Origin: Hydractinia symbiolongicarpus
Taxonomy: Eukaryota > Cnidaria > Hydrozoa > Anthoathecata > Hydractiniidae
Length of the DNA stretch: 64,000 nt
Direction: 5' to 3'
Assembly (NCBI RefSeq): GCF_029227915.1
Contig: NC_079879.1
Location: 3,100,001-3,164,000 of the forward strand
The notes beneath the pieces were generated by a model. The model saw nothing but the letters and a program-made list of their open reading frames with translations. It did no database searches and was not told the origin of the DNA. Positions 22,501 through 34,286 of the stretch are shown here, in pieces. The translations under genes were made by a program, and so were the position numbers. Numbering within the stretch: position 1 is the stretch's first letter; each line of letters starts with the position of its first letter.

Positions 22501-24903
22501 AAATCATAAATGTTTGTCGGTGTTTACATAGTTTATATTTTAATACAATGTTGAAATTAAACGTCTGTTTTTAAAAGTATGAAACACTTTTCGAATGTTG
22601 AATTATTTTTAATTGGAGATGACATATAGGAACTTTTTTTAGCATTAGTGACAAAATTATTAAAAACTTAAAAATGAAAAGGTAGTGTTGTTGTTAGTCC
22701 ATTTTATCTAGCATTTTCATTTATGGAAAAAAGGTTGGCTGACATGTTGAGCAACTTGTTACTAGCTACAGTTTGAAACTGGTGGCAATATTTAGTTATA
22801 GAACAAAACCTTATACATTTATAAATATGGTTATGTAATGTATCGGCAATGTAAGGTATGTTTACCATAGATCGCTATAGCAACGACACCAGACATGAAG
22901 GATCCTATCGCGATCTCAACAAATATGTTTGTTCACAACAATTCCAAGCATGGTCGCCGCTCGTCATCTAAAATCAAACTGGAACCAATGGAAGCTCCAC
23001 CACTAGTGAAAGCTCTCATTCCATCGGAAGGATGGACAAGCGGAGGATCTCAAGTCATCATTATCGGCGAGAATTTTTTTGAAGGCTTACAAGTCATATT
23101 TGGTAACTGTCTTGTATGGAGCGTCGAGGTAAAACATCGAGTTAAAATTAACTTTTAAAAGTCAGGACCATGCTTTTCATTTTGAGATAATTTTTTCCTT
23201 CTTCCTTTCTCTAGGTGTTTTCTCAAACAGCACTTCGTGTGGTTGTCCCACCACATCCGATGCCAGGAATGGTGGAGGTTGTCTTAGCGTTTAATTCACG
23301 CCCAATCTTTCACGGTGCACCGGGGTGTTTTATTTATAATTGTAAGTAGAACCAATTATTTTTATTTTTTGTAACAATGCTAAAAATAGTATGTTAATAA
23401 AAATATCTTCATTTCAGCGTTAAATGAACCATCGATCGATTACGGATTCCAGCGTTTAACAAAGTTGCTTCCAAGACATCAAGGAGATCCAGAGAAAGTA
23501 CCGAAAGTAAGTACGCCAAAGTCTGTATATAGTCGACACTAACTCGAGATTGAAAAGTGACCTTAGCGTACAACTGTCCGATATATGTTTGACCTTGTGT
23601 TTCCCCACGTACCACTTTGAACCTACTATGTTCGCATGCTGGTAAAAATAACCTAGAATATTAACTACAAATATGTTTAATTCCAGGAAATAATTTTAAA
23701 AAGAGCTGCAGACATGGTGGAATCAATTTATTCTGCCCAAGGCATGTCGTTTATCCCATCACCAACTCCGCAAACTATGATGAACGCAATGAGACCGATG
23801 CCCAACAACTCCACCAGTTATCCACCGCCGTCGCCGTATTATCCTTACCAAACAGCCATGCTGATGCCACCCCGTGCGCAACAACGTCCAGATATTATGG
23901 TGACTGACACTTGCATGGAAGGGTCAAACGATGACGTATTTACTGAGGTTTGTTTTCCAATATCATTATATCGGATTTGCCTGAACCTAAATGTTAGAGT
24001 TCACAGTGAGCAATACTTCGGCTTTAAGTTATATTTTTGTTTTGCTTATAATTTAGGAGCGTGATGAGAACAACAACCAGCCAGATAAACGTATGAAGAT
24101 GGACATGAAATCGAGCAGTTACAAACCGAGTATGACTCACGATACTTCCTTTGTTCCAACACAAATCAATTCTTCTTCGTTTCTCGGTCCTAACAAGCAC
24201 TCCATGGGCATGATGTACGGCTACTCGGGAATGAATGTTACTTCGACACAGCACTCGTTATATGGAACGAATCAAGGTGACGTATCATTAACATTTTGTT
24301 TTGTTAAAAAAAATAGCCTTAAGTTCCTCTAATTCATATATACACAATAAATTCATGGCTTGTGTGATAAGAAAAAACGTCAAAGGAATGATGTACGTGT
24401 CTTTTGCAAGTATTCTTACAAAGTCGTAGATAGAGCCGATACTTGCAATAAAAATAAGTCGTTAAAATTTCCATTATATAAATTTCGTCATTTTTAGTTT
24501 TTATAGGGTATTAGTGTCTATTTAATACCCTCCATATTCTGTTTTACAGGAGTTCAAGCTTCCCCAATGCTGCCACCAACGCCACAGAGCTTACCACCAA
24601 CTCACAATGGTTCAAACAATGTCTTTCAGTTCGGTAGTACAAACAACTTACAACAAAAGCAAAACAACTTTCAGCAAATCTCTCCGCAACAAATAAGAGA
24701 AGGAAGTCCGAGTGTTACGCCTAACGGAATACAAGGTACATTGGTGACATAATCATTACCTTAAAAATGGAAACCAGGGAATGATCAGCCCTGTGATATT
24801 TCGTGTTCAGCACACTAAATTTTGTGCTTTAATTTTTTTAGATGTTAATATTCCATCAGCAAGTTACGAAGACGAACAACAATACCAATCCATCACTAAC
24901 TAA
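19531..24903 (+). CDS. EBF: COE/EBF (Collier/Olf/EBF) transcription factor
   Basis: Thirteen phase-consistent exons: 19531-19655, 19949-20166, 21072-21127, 21399-21472, 22151-22219, 22304-22385, 22871-23128, 23215-23341, 23418-23506, 23687-23947, 24057-24276, 24550-24735, 24842-24903. Together they give about 608 residues, against about 590 for EBF1; the initiator exon is unresolved. The DNA-binding domain begins at [17 protein letters not shown]. The family zinc knuckle H-x3-C-x2-CC-x4-C ([14 protein letters not shown]) is split by the intron at 21473-22150. Next come NPRDMRRFQ, the nuclear signal SKHGRR, an IPT/TIG domain ([20 protein letters not shown]) and the helix-loop-helix ([27 protein letters not shown]). 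Only one second helix is present, as expected outside vertebrates. The tail is Pro/Ser/Gln-rich and probably activating. COE proteins bind DNA as dimers and direct neural, sensory or mesodermal differentiation. Confidence 0.95.
20579..20992. repeat. MITE in COE intron
   Basis: The left end tagcctctttaattagcgga and the right end ttcgttaattagagagacta are inverted copies (reverse complement tagtctctctaattaacgaa). The interior is AT-rich and non-coding, with repeated gtccg.ttatt words. It lies wholly in the intron between the second and third visible exons. Confidence 0.6.
21490..21930. repeat. Second MITE-like segment in COE intron
   Basis: The words ggcggttattagagg (about 21602), ggcggttattgc (21633), ataaccgcc (about 21863) and ggcggttaatagagg (about 21908) occur in both orientations, bounded by accgcc/ggcggt motifs. 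This fits the ends of a non-autonomous DNA element. Exact termini and target duplication were not resolved. The agcgcc-type words recall the MITE at 62820-63418. Confidence 0.4.
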
Positions 24904-26164
24904 ATTTTGAGATATTCAATAACCATTTGTAATATAGTCCAACAAAAAGGTATCGGTATGGCTGCGCGTTAAAAATTCCACATGCATACAACAGGCAAAA
25001 TATTGGTCAGTGAATTTGCCATTTTAAAAATGGCGCTAGAAATGTGCAGGGGGGGGGGGGGTCGTGTTCCAGATAAAGATGCCCAGGACAGATAATTTCC
25101 CAGTTTGCTTCTAGAACAACTTTAGTACTTTCTAAATCCAGAAATAGCCTTACATAAAAACTTTCCAACAGCTTTCGTTACTCCAAAGATTTTTGAAACG
25201 AGATAGGGTTTTACTTTTTCTTATATAAGTAGTCTTAACTCAAGCTATTGTTTTGTAAATTTTGTAATCGGATGCTTTGAGCAATGTGTTTCTTTCTGTT
25301 ACAGTGTTTATATATAGATTTTAATATATTCCGTATGACAAGTGTGTTTATATATATATGCCAATGAGTATCGTACCTTGTCTGCCCCTGTGTCACTGAA
25401 TTTATTTAATATTTTGCGACTTAGTAAAAAATTGTACCCCTTGGTTTTTTAAAAAGTTTTTTCATAAAGAGAGATTTGCAAGGTTCCTCGTGAAATGGCC
25501 GACAAGGTATTTAACTTGTGACTAGTTTTTATGAAATACTTTCTAGTCAAAAATAAAAACTTTCTAAGATTCATTGTCGAGAATCTTAAAATATTTTTTA
25601 CAACATTGATGTACATGCTGTGTATCTAATTTATTGTGTTTTATTAATTTTTATTTTTACAAAGTAATTTGATTTGTGTTTTTATTTCGAGTTGATGTCG
25701 ACCCTCAATCCCATAAAACTTACACGTTATTCTTTTGCTCGTCAGAAGTCATGGTGGCAGCAAATTTTTAAAAAACAAAACTCCAGAACTATTTTAGCTA
25801 GTTCAGGCTGAAAATAAAGGGTAATGTAATCGATCATAAGTACTTATAATTAGTCAGCATTCAACAGAAGAAAGTATTGACCCGCAATATTTTAGAATCT
25901 TTTTTTTAATAGAGTTGACTCGCGGTAAATCACACACCGGCGAACCCTTTTTTGCATATTTCTTCGGGTAACTTAATTTGGCTTAATTTTTTTTAATTTC
26001 TTCTGTTTAAATAGTTGCTGCTTCATTTTTTTCATATCATATATTTTGCCTGTCCAGCTCAGTCATCAACTGCTTCGTTAATGCTAGGATTTTGAATGAA
26101 AACCAAGCTGACGCCAACTAAATACTGATGATCCTTTCAATGATCTTAAGACCAGTTAGAAAAA
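24904..26164. other. COE 3' UTR and intergenic
   Basis: The COE 3' UTR runs into this stretch. A run of twelve to thirteen G residues lies at about 25051. No gene was seen. Confidence 0.4.
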
Positions 26165-26768
26165 CTGACAGTCCACCCTTCGGAGTTCTCCGAAAGATGT
26201 GGTATTTATGGATTGTTTCGTCAAGACTGCCGAATCGATAATGAATGACGAAGAAATTATATCTGATGTGTTGAGTGAGGAAGATTTTAAAATTAAAAAA
26301 GACGAAAGTGGGGACGACTTCAATCGGGTGCTGTAATTGGAGCACTGGAAGTAGTCTAAACTCTCGATAACTCGAATACTCGAACATCTTGTTAGGTCGA
26401 AATGTGTCAAGGCCTTAATCCTACACACACTTCTAAAGCTAAAAAAATCTTTATAATTCGAACTCGAATGGGAAACCCGAATATGTCAATTGGTCAAACA
26501 AATTTGTGGGCCCCTCAGAGGAATTTCCCTCTACAGGTTGAACTTTTCTCGTCAAGCTTTTTCAGTAGAGATCGAATAAATGAGGATGAAAAGCACGGCA
26601 CCACCTCGTCAACGAATGGCTGGAAACGATGCAAGACCTCTTCTCTTGTATTGAAAATGGTAAGATTGTAAGCCCTGGAGCAGGTTGAAAACCTTAAACA
26701 AAACTTTGTAACAGACTTTCGTCTTACCAAAGGTCCCGTGAAGGTTCGGTTACTGAGAGTCAACTGTA
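26165..26768 (+). mobile_element. Pogo/Tigger-like DNA transposon remnant
   Basis: A broken frame at 26190-26400 reads like the acidic C-terminus of pogo/CENP-B-type transposases (MNDEEIISDVLSEEDFKIKK), followed by stops. The word tcgataactcgaatactcgaac is typical of such elements. The right end ggttcggttactgagagtcaactg followed by TA (26743-26768) resembles a pogo-type terminal repeat next to a TA target. No left terminus or DDE catalytic region was found, so the copy is 5'-truncated and dead. Confidence 0.4.
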
Positions 26769-27482
26769 TAAAGAATTTCCATGATATTCAGTGACAACGG
26801 AAAGTGTATTTACAAATGTGTAAACTAAATAAATTTAATTGTGGGGAAAGTTATCAGAAAGCTAATTTTCCTTTCCTTTTCAATTTTTCCAATGTGCTGA
26901 CTATCCTGGAAGAATGCACTCCCATGAAGCTGCGAAGAGCTGAGGCAAGAATTTAAATGGAAGTTTTTCTGCGAGCATTGCCTGGCAAAAATTTCACTAC
27001 TTGTTGCTGGAAGAATAAAATTACTTGCAAACCGACTCCAATTTCTGGTGACAATACTGGCAAACAGACCAATGCGTTCTGTTGAAGGCCCACACGCTGG
27101 TAATGGTTTAAGAAATATATAATAAAAACAAATATAATAAAAACAATGATAATTTAGTGAAAGTTATAGATACTTAAATCCGGGTTGCAAAAATTTTCAT
27201 GCAGAGTTAATGCGAATTTTGTGAAGAGAGTGTTCGGAATTAAGTCTGAGACATCGCTATATTTGAACATACCATCTCATCATATAAAAGTGCGGTCGTG
27301 ATATTTAAATAAGAGAGGAAAAGAAGAAGAACACTTTAATTTTAAAAACATGTTTGAATTAAAAATCATCTAAAAAATTCCATCAATTCAAATAAATAAC
27401 CAGATGAAATTTTAATAAAAAATCTAGGTGGTGTTACAAAATTCAAAGAACTATATTTTCGTAATGTATGTATAAAATAACA
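26769..27482. other. Intergenic, nothing supported
   Basis: This stretch holds the 3' flank of the sideroflexin gene. Only short AT-rich open frames are seen. Confidence 0.4.
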
Positions 27483-30400
27483 TTACAAACCCTTATTAAA
27501 ATATACACTATGTAGATCGTCTCTTTTTTTGCGCACGGCATCTTGTAATTCTGGTTCGAGTTTCGATGTTGCTATGGAACTACACGATAAAGGAATAAAA
27601 AAATGACACATTTTGCAAAATTTAAACAATTCGCAATAAAGGTTTGAAGAACCTGTTGCCTTATTTGCGGAAATATAAAAGTTTGAGGAACTTGTTACCT
27701 TATTTGCGGAAATATCGCACAACATAGAGGCGTGGCAAACACCAGGCTGAAATACAAAGTGGTATGGAATAAATTACAGATAATCGAGTGAAAGAATTAT
27801 ACTTGAAGAGGAGTTATCAACAAATGTAACCGTGTTGTAATGTGTGACATAGGATTACAAATAGACAGTGTCTTTTTGTAATCCAATGTCTTAAAAGGTT
27901 ATAAGAAAATCCTGTATATATTCATAAACCTTACGTCAAAGGGAATCGAATCAATCATTTATTTTCCACGGAATTTCGTGTATTTTACAGACTGGAGTAA
28001 AATATGTAAACATACAAAAATATATCTATATTATAATGCACGTATACGTCTGTCTGTCTGTCACGCAAAATGGTAGCTTAGCTGCGCAATAGCGAGAAGC
28101 ACGCAATGCGGTATAAAAAGGACGGGCGAACCCGTGGATTTTCCACGGGCTAACGACTAGTATATTAAATTACCCGTATACGTCTGTCTGTCTGTCGTCT
28201 GTCTTTCACGCAAAATGGTACCGCAAGTAGCGAGACACACGCAATGCGGTATAAAAAGAACATGCGAACCCGTGAATTTTTTCAGGGGTTACCGACTAGT
28301 TAAACATAATTCAACTGCAACTATTTTTTTTACTCATTTGTAATGAGCCCGAGGTCTTGATCATTTTTAGTATAGCTCAGAGCATTTGGAATTAAATTAC
28401 GACCAGAATATATATTTTTTTGATTTGTGTCTGTAAAATATCACCAGCTTGACCTCGAAAGGGAAATATTTGTTTTATGAATAAAAAAGAGTCTGGGCAT
28501 ATATGGCGGGTTTGGTCAACTACGCCACCCCTTTATGGTTATTTGTATTCCTAGGTACTTATATAATAAGAATGAAGATGGCTTGATTGACACTAAAATT
28601 TTTCTTTTTTCAAGGTATTTTACAAAATATTTACAAGTGGGCCAAGTAACTTGAAAAAAAGCTAAACAGATTAAAAAATAATTACAAAATAAAAATTATA
28701 ACTTATTTTAAAATTCATTTTCATGACTATTTGTAACCGCAACAAAATTGTGCCAAATATTTATCATCTTTTTATTAGAACAACTCTCAATCTCCCTTGC
28801 ATAAAATTTATTTTAAAGAAGCAACTTTAAATGTGGAATGAATATACTCACATAAATCCAACCATTCCAATTTGAAGTGGACCTGCTAGCCATGGCATAC
28901 GCTAAGAAAGTTGTCAAAAATCAGGCTGGTTTATTAATATACACGTTTTTATTATAAGCAACATGAGGATTATATCCTTCAAAAAAAACTTGTAAGCAAA
29001 AGCCAGCGTGAAGTGATAAACAACAGAGACTTCAAAAGCAGCTACAGTTTTGCAGACCTTCTTATTTTAACAGACATGCAACAAGAAGCTTATATAACAA
29101 AAAAAAATTCCGAAAAAAAAGTAGGTGCACATAAAGTCGTAAGTAAAAAAAATGTGCTCAATCTAGGTGCGCAACATTATATAAAAATTAAAAAAGCGCG
29201 AAAATTTAATGAATTAAGGCATACCAACTTACTTTCATGAAAGACTTTTTTTCTAAATTATTCATTATGATTGGAGGAATAGCTAAAAAAGCAACAAACC
29301 AAAAAAAACAATGAATTTCCTTCAAACTCGCATCAAAAACAGTTAAAGTATAGTAGCTATAACCCAGTTCTTCTGTCGTATCGGCTTTAAACAGAAATTA
29401 ATTATTTTAATCATTATTAAAAATCCTCACTTACCCATTCCAGGTGAGGCCATCACAATTCTTGAAAAGACAGTCATCACCACAGCATGGCGAGCAGCTA
29501 CCTACAAAAGCAAGTGAGACAAACGTCTGACTTATGCTGTCACGTCGTATAACAGAACACAGTCCTTTACCTTTGATTCACCAAGTCTATTTCCATTGTC
29601 ATCGAACACAGGTATACCATGCAACAATTCTCTAAACACACGCAAAAAATGATTATTTAACTTGAAGTTGTTTCAACGACCTTGAGAACCACAATTCTTT
29701 TAAATATATTTTACCTTTGTCGCATAAGAGGTATGTTGACACAGTTAGCAGCAGCGACAGCAGCAAAGGGGACATATCTTCCTACAAGTGGTGGCAACGA
29801 CTAAAAATAGTTTTAAGTATATCAAGTACTTTACTCTTTTTTTTACAAAAGAATTTTGTGCAGGAAATGAATTCATTTTTGCAGTTTTTTCACTAGATCA
29901 GCAAAAGGTTTCTCTGTAAATTTTTATTTCAACCTCCATGAATACCAAACATTTACTTTGCCATTAAATGAAGTGTTATGCAGACTTTAATAAAAGGTTT
30001 TTTCACTTTGATTCTACAGTATACTGAATTTGTAGCGTTATCCCATAGAAAAATCCACGGGATTCCCTCGAAAATATCATTTGGCTTACAGACGTAAAGT
30101 TGGATGCAACAAGATAGACATTATATTATTTGTAGCTATGACCAAAAACCGAAAAATGGCATATTTTTCGCCTGTTAAATCCAAAAAAAATATTTCTACA
30201 ATCCTTTGCAGATAAGTTCTACAAATAACTTTGAACTTATCTTTGTGTAAAAACATTTATGCTTACAGCAAAAAATCCTTACTTTCACCATGGAATTTAA
30301 ACCTAAAGCAACTATTAATGCAGCACCTGTGGCTGATACATACGCCTGCGACAACATCCTAAAAAGACAATGTATTGATTGATGAGACTTCAAAAATTTA

Positions 30401-31686
30401 CACATCAAATGTTAATGCCTACGGAGAAGGTAATCAGGTGCTTTTAGAAAAATTGATTAAAATTAAACGAAAGTGATGACTTTAAAAAAGTCAAAATAAA
30501 TATTGAGGGAAAAAATTATATCGGCTTTACTGTTCTTTTATTAGTTGTATTTTAATGATATTTTTGCTTCGTCAAAAGATCTGACAATCAACCAAAAAAT
30601 TTAGAATAGTTCTTTTAGAGCTAAACACAGCATGGCAACTTTGTTTTTCTTTATTCTTCATCGTAGACGGCCCCACCTTTGTTTATTAAAAGTTATTTAT
30701 TGTAAGAAGTAGAAACTTGAACAGTCTTACTTTGTAGAGATAGGTTGGTCACCACTTCTGTTAGTGTAATTTACAACAGCATTGAAAGACTGATTAACCC
30801 ACTGCCAAAATATTACAGCAGGTGTTGTTCTGTAGAAAAAAAATATAAAGCTGATTCTCCAGAGAACATCGCTATGAAACAATCACCTTAAGATAGAAAT
30901 TGTTTACAGAAGAAAAGATGGTGGAATTAATGTTAGCATATAGGACTTTGAGAAATGCAAAATAAAAAATTGTGAATGATCTCAAATAGCTATTTTACTG
31001 ATATCATATGGATATCATAGGGAATTTTATATTGAATTTACAGAAAATTTCAACCATTTAAAAATATTTCGAGTAATACAAAAGTTATTTTTAGAGATAC
31101 TTCGCAGTTTTTATAAATTTCTCAAACAACATGGAAGTAAGCACAGTCGGCATGTAAAATCAGTTATTAAGCAAAGTCAGAAATATAAAAGTGACATACT
31201 TATAAAATGTCATCATAGCACCTGTAATTGTCATATTCATTGGTACTTGTGCTGACATTCTACCAATCAGAAGTTGCTTTTCACCAGTGTCTGGATGAAA
31301 TGCAGAGGAATATATTTTCTTGGCATTCCATACTTCTTCATCTGAAGTGCCAGCTGGTTCAACACCAAGTCTATAAATGAACTATTATATGCAACTGCAG
31401 AAAGCTAACTGGAGTACATATTTATTAATTTTCTTATTCTAATAAATTTAGTACTACGATTTGATATATACCAAACTTCGGTTTTGCTTAGGAGGTCTAA
31501 GAATGTTTTTTACCTGTATTTCTCAACTAATGTTTTTGCGGCTTCTAAAGTTGCATCATTAGCAAAAAGATTTCGTGGGTCAGTGACATTAAAAAAATGT
31601 TTTGCTCGACCAGTGAATGTGTCTTGTAACCATCTGGGGCTGTCTATTACTAAACGACCATTTGAATCCTTTGGAGCTTCTGTCAT
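27483..31686 (-). CDS. SFXN: Sideroflexin (mitochondrial serine transporter family)
   Basis: Eleven exons: 31686-31514, 31370-31200, 30829-30731, 30359-30284, 29800-29715, 29631-29571, 29501-29435, 29282-29233, 28901-28852, 27746-27699, 27579-27483. All phases agree and give 325 residues, the normal family length. Diagnostic segments are [10 protein letters not shown] (residues 30-39), [20 protein letters not shown], a helix with [56 protein letters not shown] and the C-terminal VYFNKGL. The family spans the inner membrane about five times and carries serine into mitochondria for one-carbon metabolism. The sequence looks closer to the SFXN1/3 group than to SFXN4 or SFXN5, but I cannot assign a paralogue. 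Introns carry a Helitron-like repeat (28030-28300) and a 39-bp duplication at the exon-10 donor. Confidence 0.95.
27642..27719. repeat. 39-bp tandem duplication over a splice donor
   Basis: gtttgaagaacctgttgcct... (27642-27680) and gtttgaggaacttgttacct... (27681-27719) are adjacent near-copies. The second overlaps the end of sideroflexin exon 10 and its GT donor. The first carries the same exon-end sequence, but with GC where the donor GT should be. Confidence 0.8.
28030..28300 (+). mobile_element. Two head-to-tail copies of a small Helitron-like element
   Basis: Two units of about 130 bp (about 28035-28161 and 28162-28300) share gtatacgtctgtctgtctgt, cacgcaaaatggta, cacgcaatgcggtataaaaag and gcgaacccgtg. 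Unit 1 ends with an 8-bp hairpin (CCCGTGGA/TCCACGGG, 28131-28149), then CTAACGACTAG followed by T. This is the hairpin plus CTRR-type 3' end expected of Helitrons. In unit 2 the hairpin is degraded but CTAG|T is kept. There is no coding capacity. The pair lies inside a sideroflexin intron. Confidence 0.55.
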
Positions 31687-33686
31687 ATCAAAATAAGTCT
31701 TTTATTCTGGAAATATTAGGTAGATGTTATTATTTAGTAAATTTAAAACCAAATCAAACTAAACCAAAAATTAATCCTAGGAAAATTGGACTCATAAAAA
31801 TTTCTTATGAAAATATATAAATTATGATATGTTACAAAACTAAAAAACAAAAATTGATATTTATTTCTGATATCTTACTTCATAGAGGGAAAGGCTGTAA
31901 TTATAGTTAAAATTTTTCTTCACTTTGAGTCCAGCCTTACAATTGCTATGCTTATACAAAATATATGTATGTTTATTTACACAATAAATAACCGCAAACA
32001 CGAAATAAAGATTTAAAAAAAAGAAAGAATGGTGACGGTTTAATGATATTATCACAATCAGTCAAACAACTTATCATACCAATTAAGTGAAGATAAACAG
32101 AATTTAAACAAAAAATGATAAAATATTAAGCTAAATATTAGCTGATTAAACAAGTTTTTATTGAACTTATGCATATAATAATATTAAAACAAATTAAATT
32201 GGAAAATCAAAACAATGTTGGTTTCAAACATAGTTGTTAACAATAGGACTAAAAAAGTTCATTTTTGTCCCATTTTTACAAAAAAAAATAAAAAAATAAA
32301 ACGTTTTAAAAGAAAATTGAACAGAAGCATGAAGCATTTATCCCTTTTCAGGTAATTTTCCACTGTACTTTCCATATAAACAACCCTTAGCATGGGAGCA
32401 CAAAGTATACAAAAATTATTTTTTAAACATGCCAGGAAAGAATTGTTTTTAATAAAAAATGATACAATTTTGGGATGCTTTCTTTCAAGTATTTAAAAGA
32501 AAAGAAAATAGACATGTTCAAAAAAAATTTAGAAAAATTAACCTGTCTTTTTAATTCTAATGCATTTCTACCTTGAGCTCATGCAATTAAAAAGAGATTT
32601 TGTAGTTTATAAACCAATTTCTGAATGTATATATACAAAGAAGTTTAACAAATGTAGTAACAAATAAACACTGAACAAGAAGTTCTTTCAACAATTGTTT
32701 ACCAAGTACAGAGGAAACAAATGTATTAACACTATTAAGTAAACACAAATTCAGCAATAATTTATATGCTTCAATGATTTGTCGTTTCAAAACAACATAT
32801 TACGTTTAGCATACATATATCCAAAAATACATCCATAACCACAGATAGGTAATCAGAAACCTTCAGAAGTCAACTTAACAGCTGAAATCTTATTTTTACT
32901 ATGTAAAATTAAACATTAGAAGATGATAATTTTATATTTATTTTTTTTTAATTACAGAAAAGCTGGGTTAAAATAGACAACAAAAATATTTTTATATCCC
33001 CTACGTGACTGGGTAGTTAAGGCAAAGCAAAATTGAGAAAAGTAAAAAAATTAAACTCTTATATTATACATACATACTATAATCTTTAATTTTTTCCCGA
33101 AAAGAACAATAAGTATTAACCAGGCTTTTTAATTATTTTATCATTTTAAAATACATAAAAATTACAAAACATCTAATAAATACAACTTAATTTCCACTTC
33201 TTTTTCATATATTTTCATGACAGAAATTTTTGTGAATCACGTCATTCACAAAAATTTATAGAATTTCCCTAAAAATTTTTCGCGAATAGATCAATTTGGA
33301 TACTTTGTGGGAAAATATTTTCCATAACTTGGGCATAATTCAAACCTTTAACTGAAAACAGATTATGTTTTGTTACATAAACTTTGAAACAAAAAATGGT
33401 TTCTAAAAATGATTATTTGAAATTGGGAATTATATATTTTTTGGTAAGGATTTATTTATTTGTTTGCGAGTTTTTGTTTTCGCGAATCAAGCAGAAAACT
33501 ATTTTTGTTAGATTTTAATTTCTCAAATGAGATGTCAATTTACAATATTTGCCGAAATTTCTGCTCATGGAAATTTCTGACCTGAAAACTAATACTTCTC
33601 TTGTTTAAGGCTCGGTTTAAATATAATTTTGTTTTCCATCACCCAGGTGAGGTTTCAACATTATTTCATTTTGGTTTAACAATAAA
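31687..33686. other. Intergenic, AT-rich
   Basis: No gene was found between sideroflexin and ataxin-3 up to the RTE fragment. The sequence is very AT-rich. A perfect 14-bp stem-loop lies at 33224-33257. The words tttcgcgaat and aaatttctg recur between 33270 and 33590, perhaps from a MITE. Confidence 0.4.
33224..33257. repeat. Perfect 14-bp stem-loop
   Basis: AAATTTTTGTGAAT (33224-33237) pairs exactly with ATTCACAAAAATTT (33244-33257) around CACGTC. Related cgcgaat words lie nearby. It is probably part of a degraded non-autonomous transposon. Confidence 0.7.
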
Positions 33687-33866
33687 GTTTCCCAGCTTTA
33701 ATGATGTACGATAGTGGCCTTTTAGAGTTAGTTAAGAACTATTACTTAGGCTTGTTGATGGAGGTAAAAGGTAAGACCTGTAAAAGAAATATTATGTTCA
33801 AATATAAAATATCCCATCCAACACACGCTAGCACAGAAAATGAACATTAAGCTGGTGATGATGATT
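33687..33866 (+). mobile_element. Shrunken RTE-type LINE fragment
   Basis: The segment copies three separate parts of the RTE element at 35.6-39.0 kb: ccagctttaatgatg...gttaagaac...ttacttagg (compare 38368-38426), gaggtaaaaggta (compare 38540), and the 3' end ccaacacacgctagcacagaaaa...cattaagc with gatgatgat (compare 38975-39025). The sequence between those parts is missing. It is therefore a 5'-truncated and internally deleted copy of the same or a close family. Confidence 0.75.
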
Positions 33867-34286
33867 TTGAAATATGTCTTTATATAACCTTAACAGTTCA
33901 GTAACCTCACTTATTAATTTTTGGGAAGTGGTTATCTTGTACATCAAACATAAAAATCTTGTACATAAAAATAAACAAATTTTCTTGATTTACCTGAAAT
34001 TATTTTAAGACCTGGATGGGTGACGACAAACATAAATATTTAAGTCCAATGTATATAAGCCCAATTATCATGTCTAAAATTACACTTGAAATAGGTTACA
34101 TGAAAAAGACATGCATTTTAAAGTTAAAATGTTGGTATATAAGGCTTAAAAAAAATTCAGGAAAGCAATTTTGATGTCAGCATTGCAATTATTTATTATT
34201 TGATGTCTAGAAAGTTACACTAACTTATTTCTTCATTTTTTAAATAAAAATCATTTTCAATAAAAACACTGTTTAGTTAGTTATAA

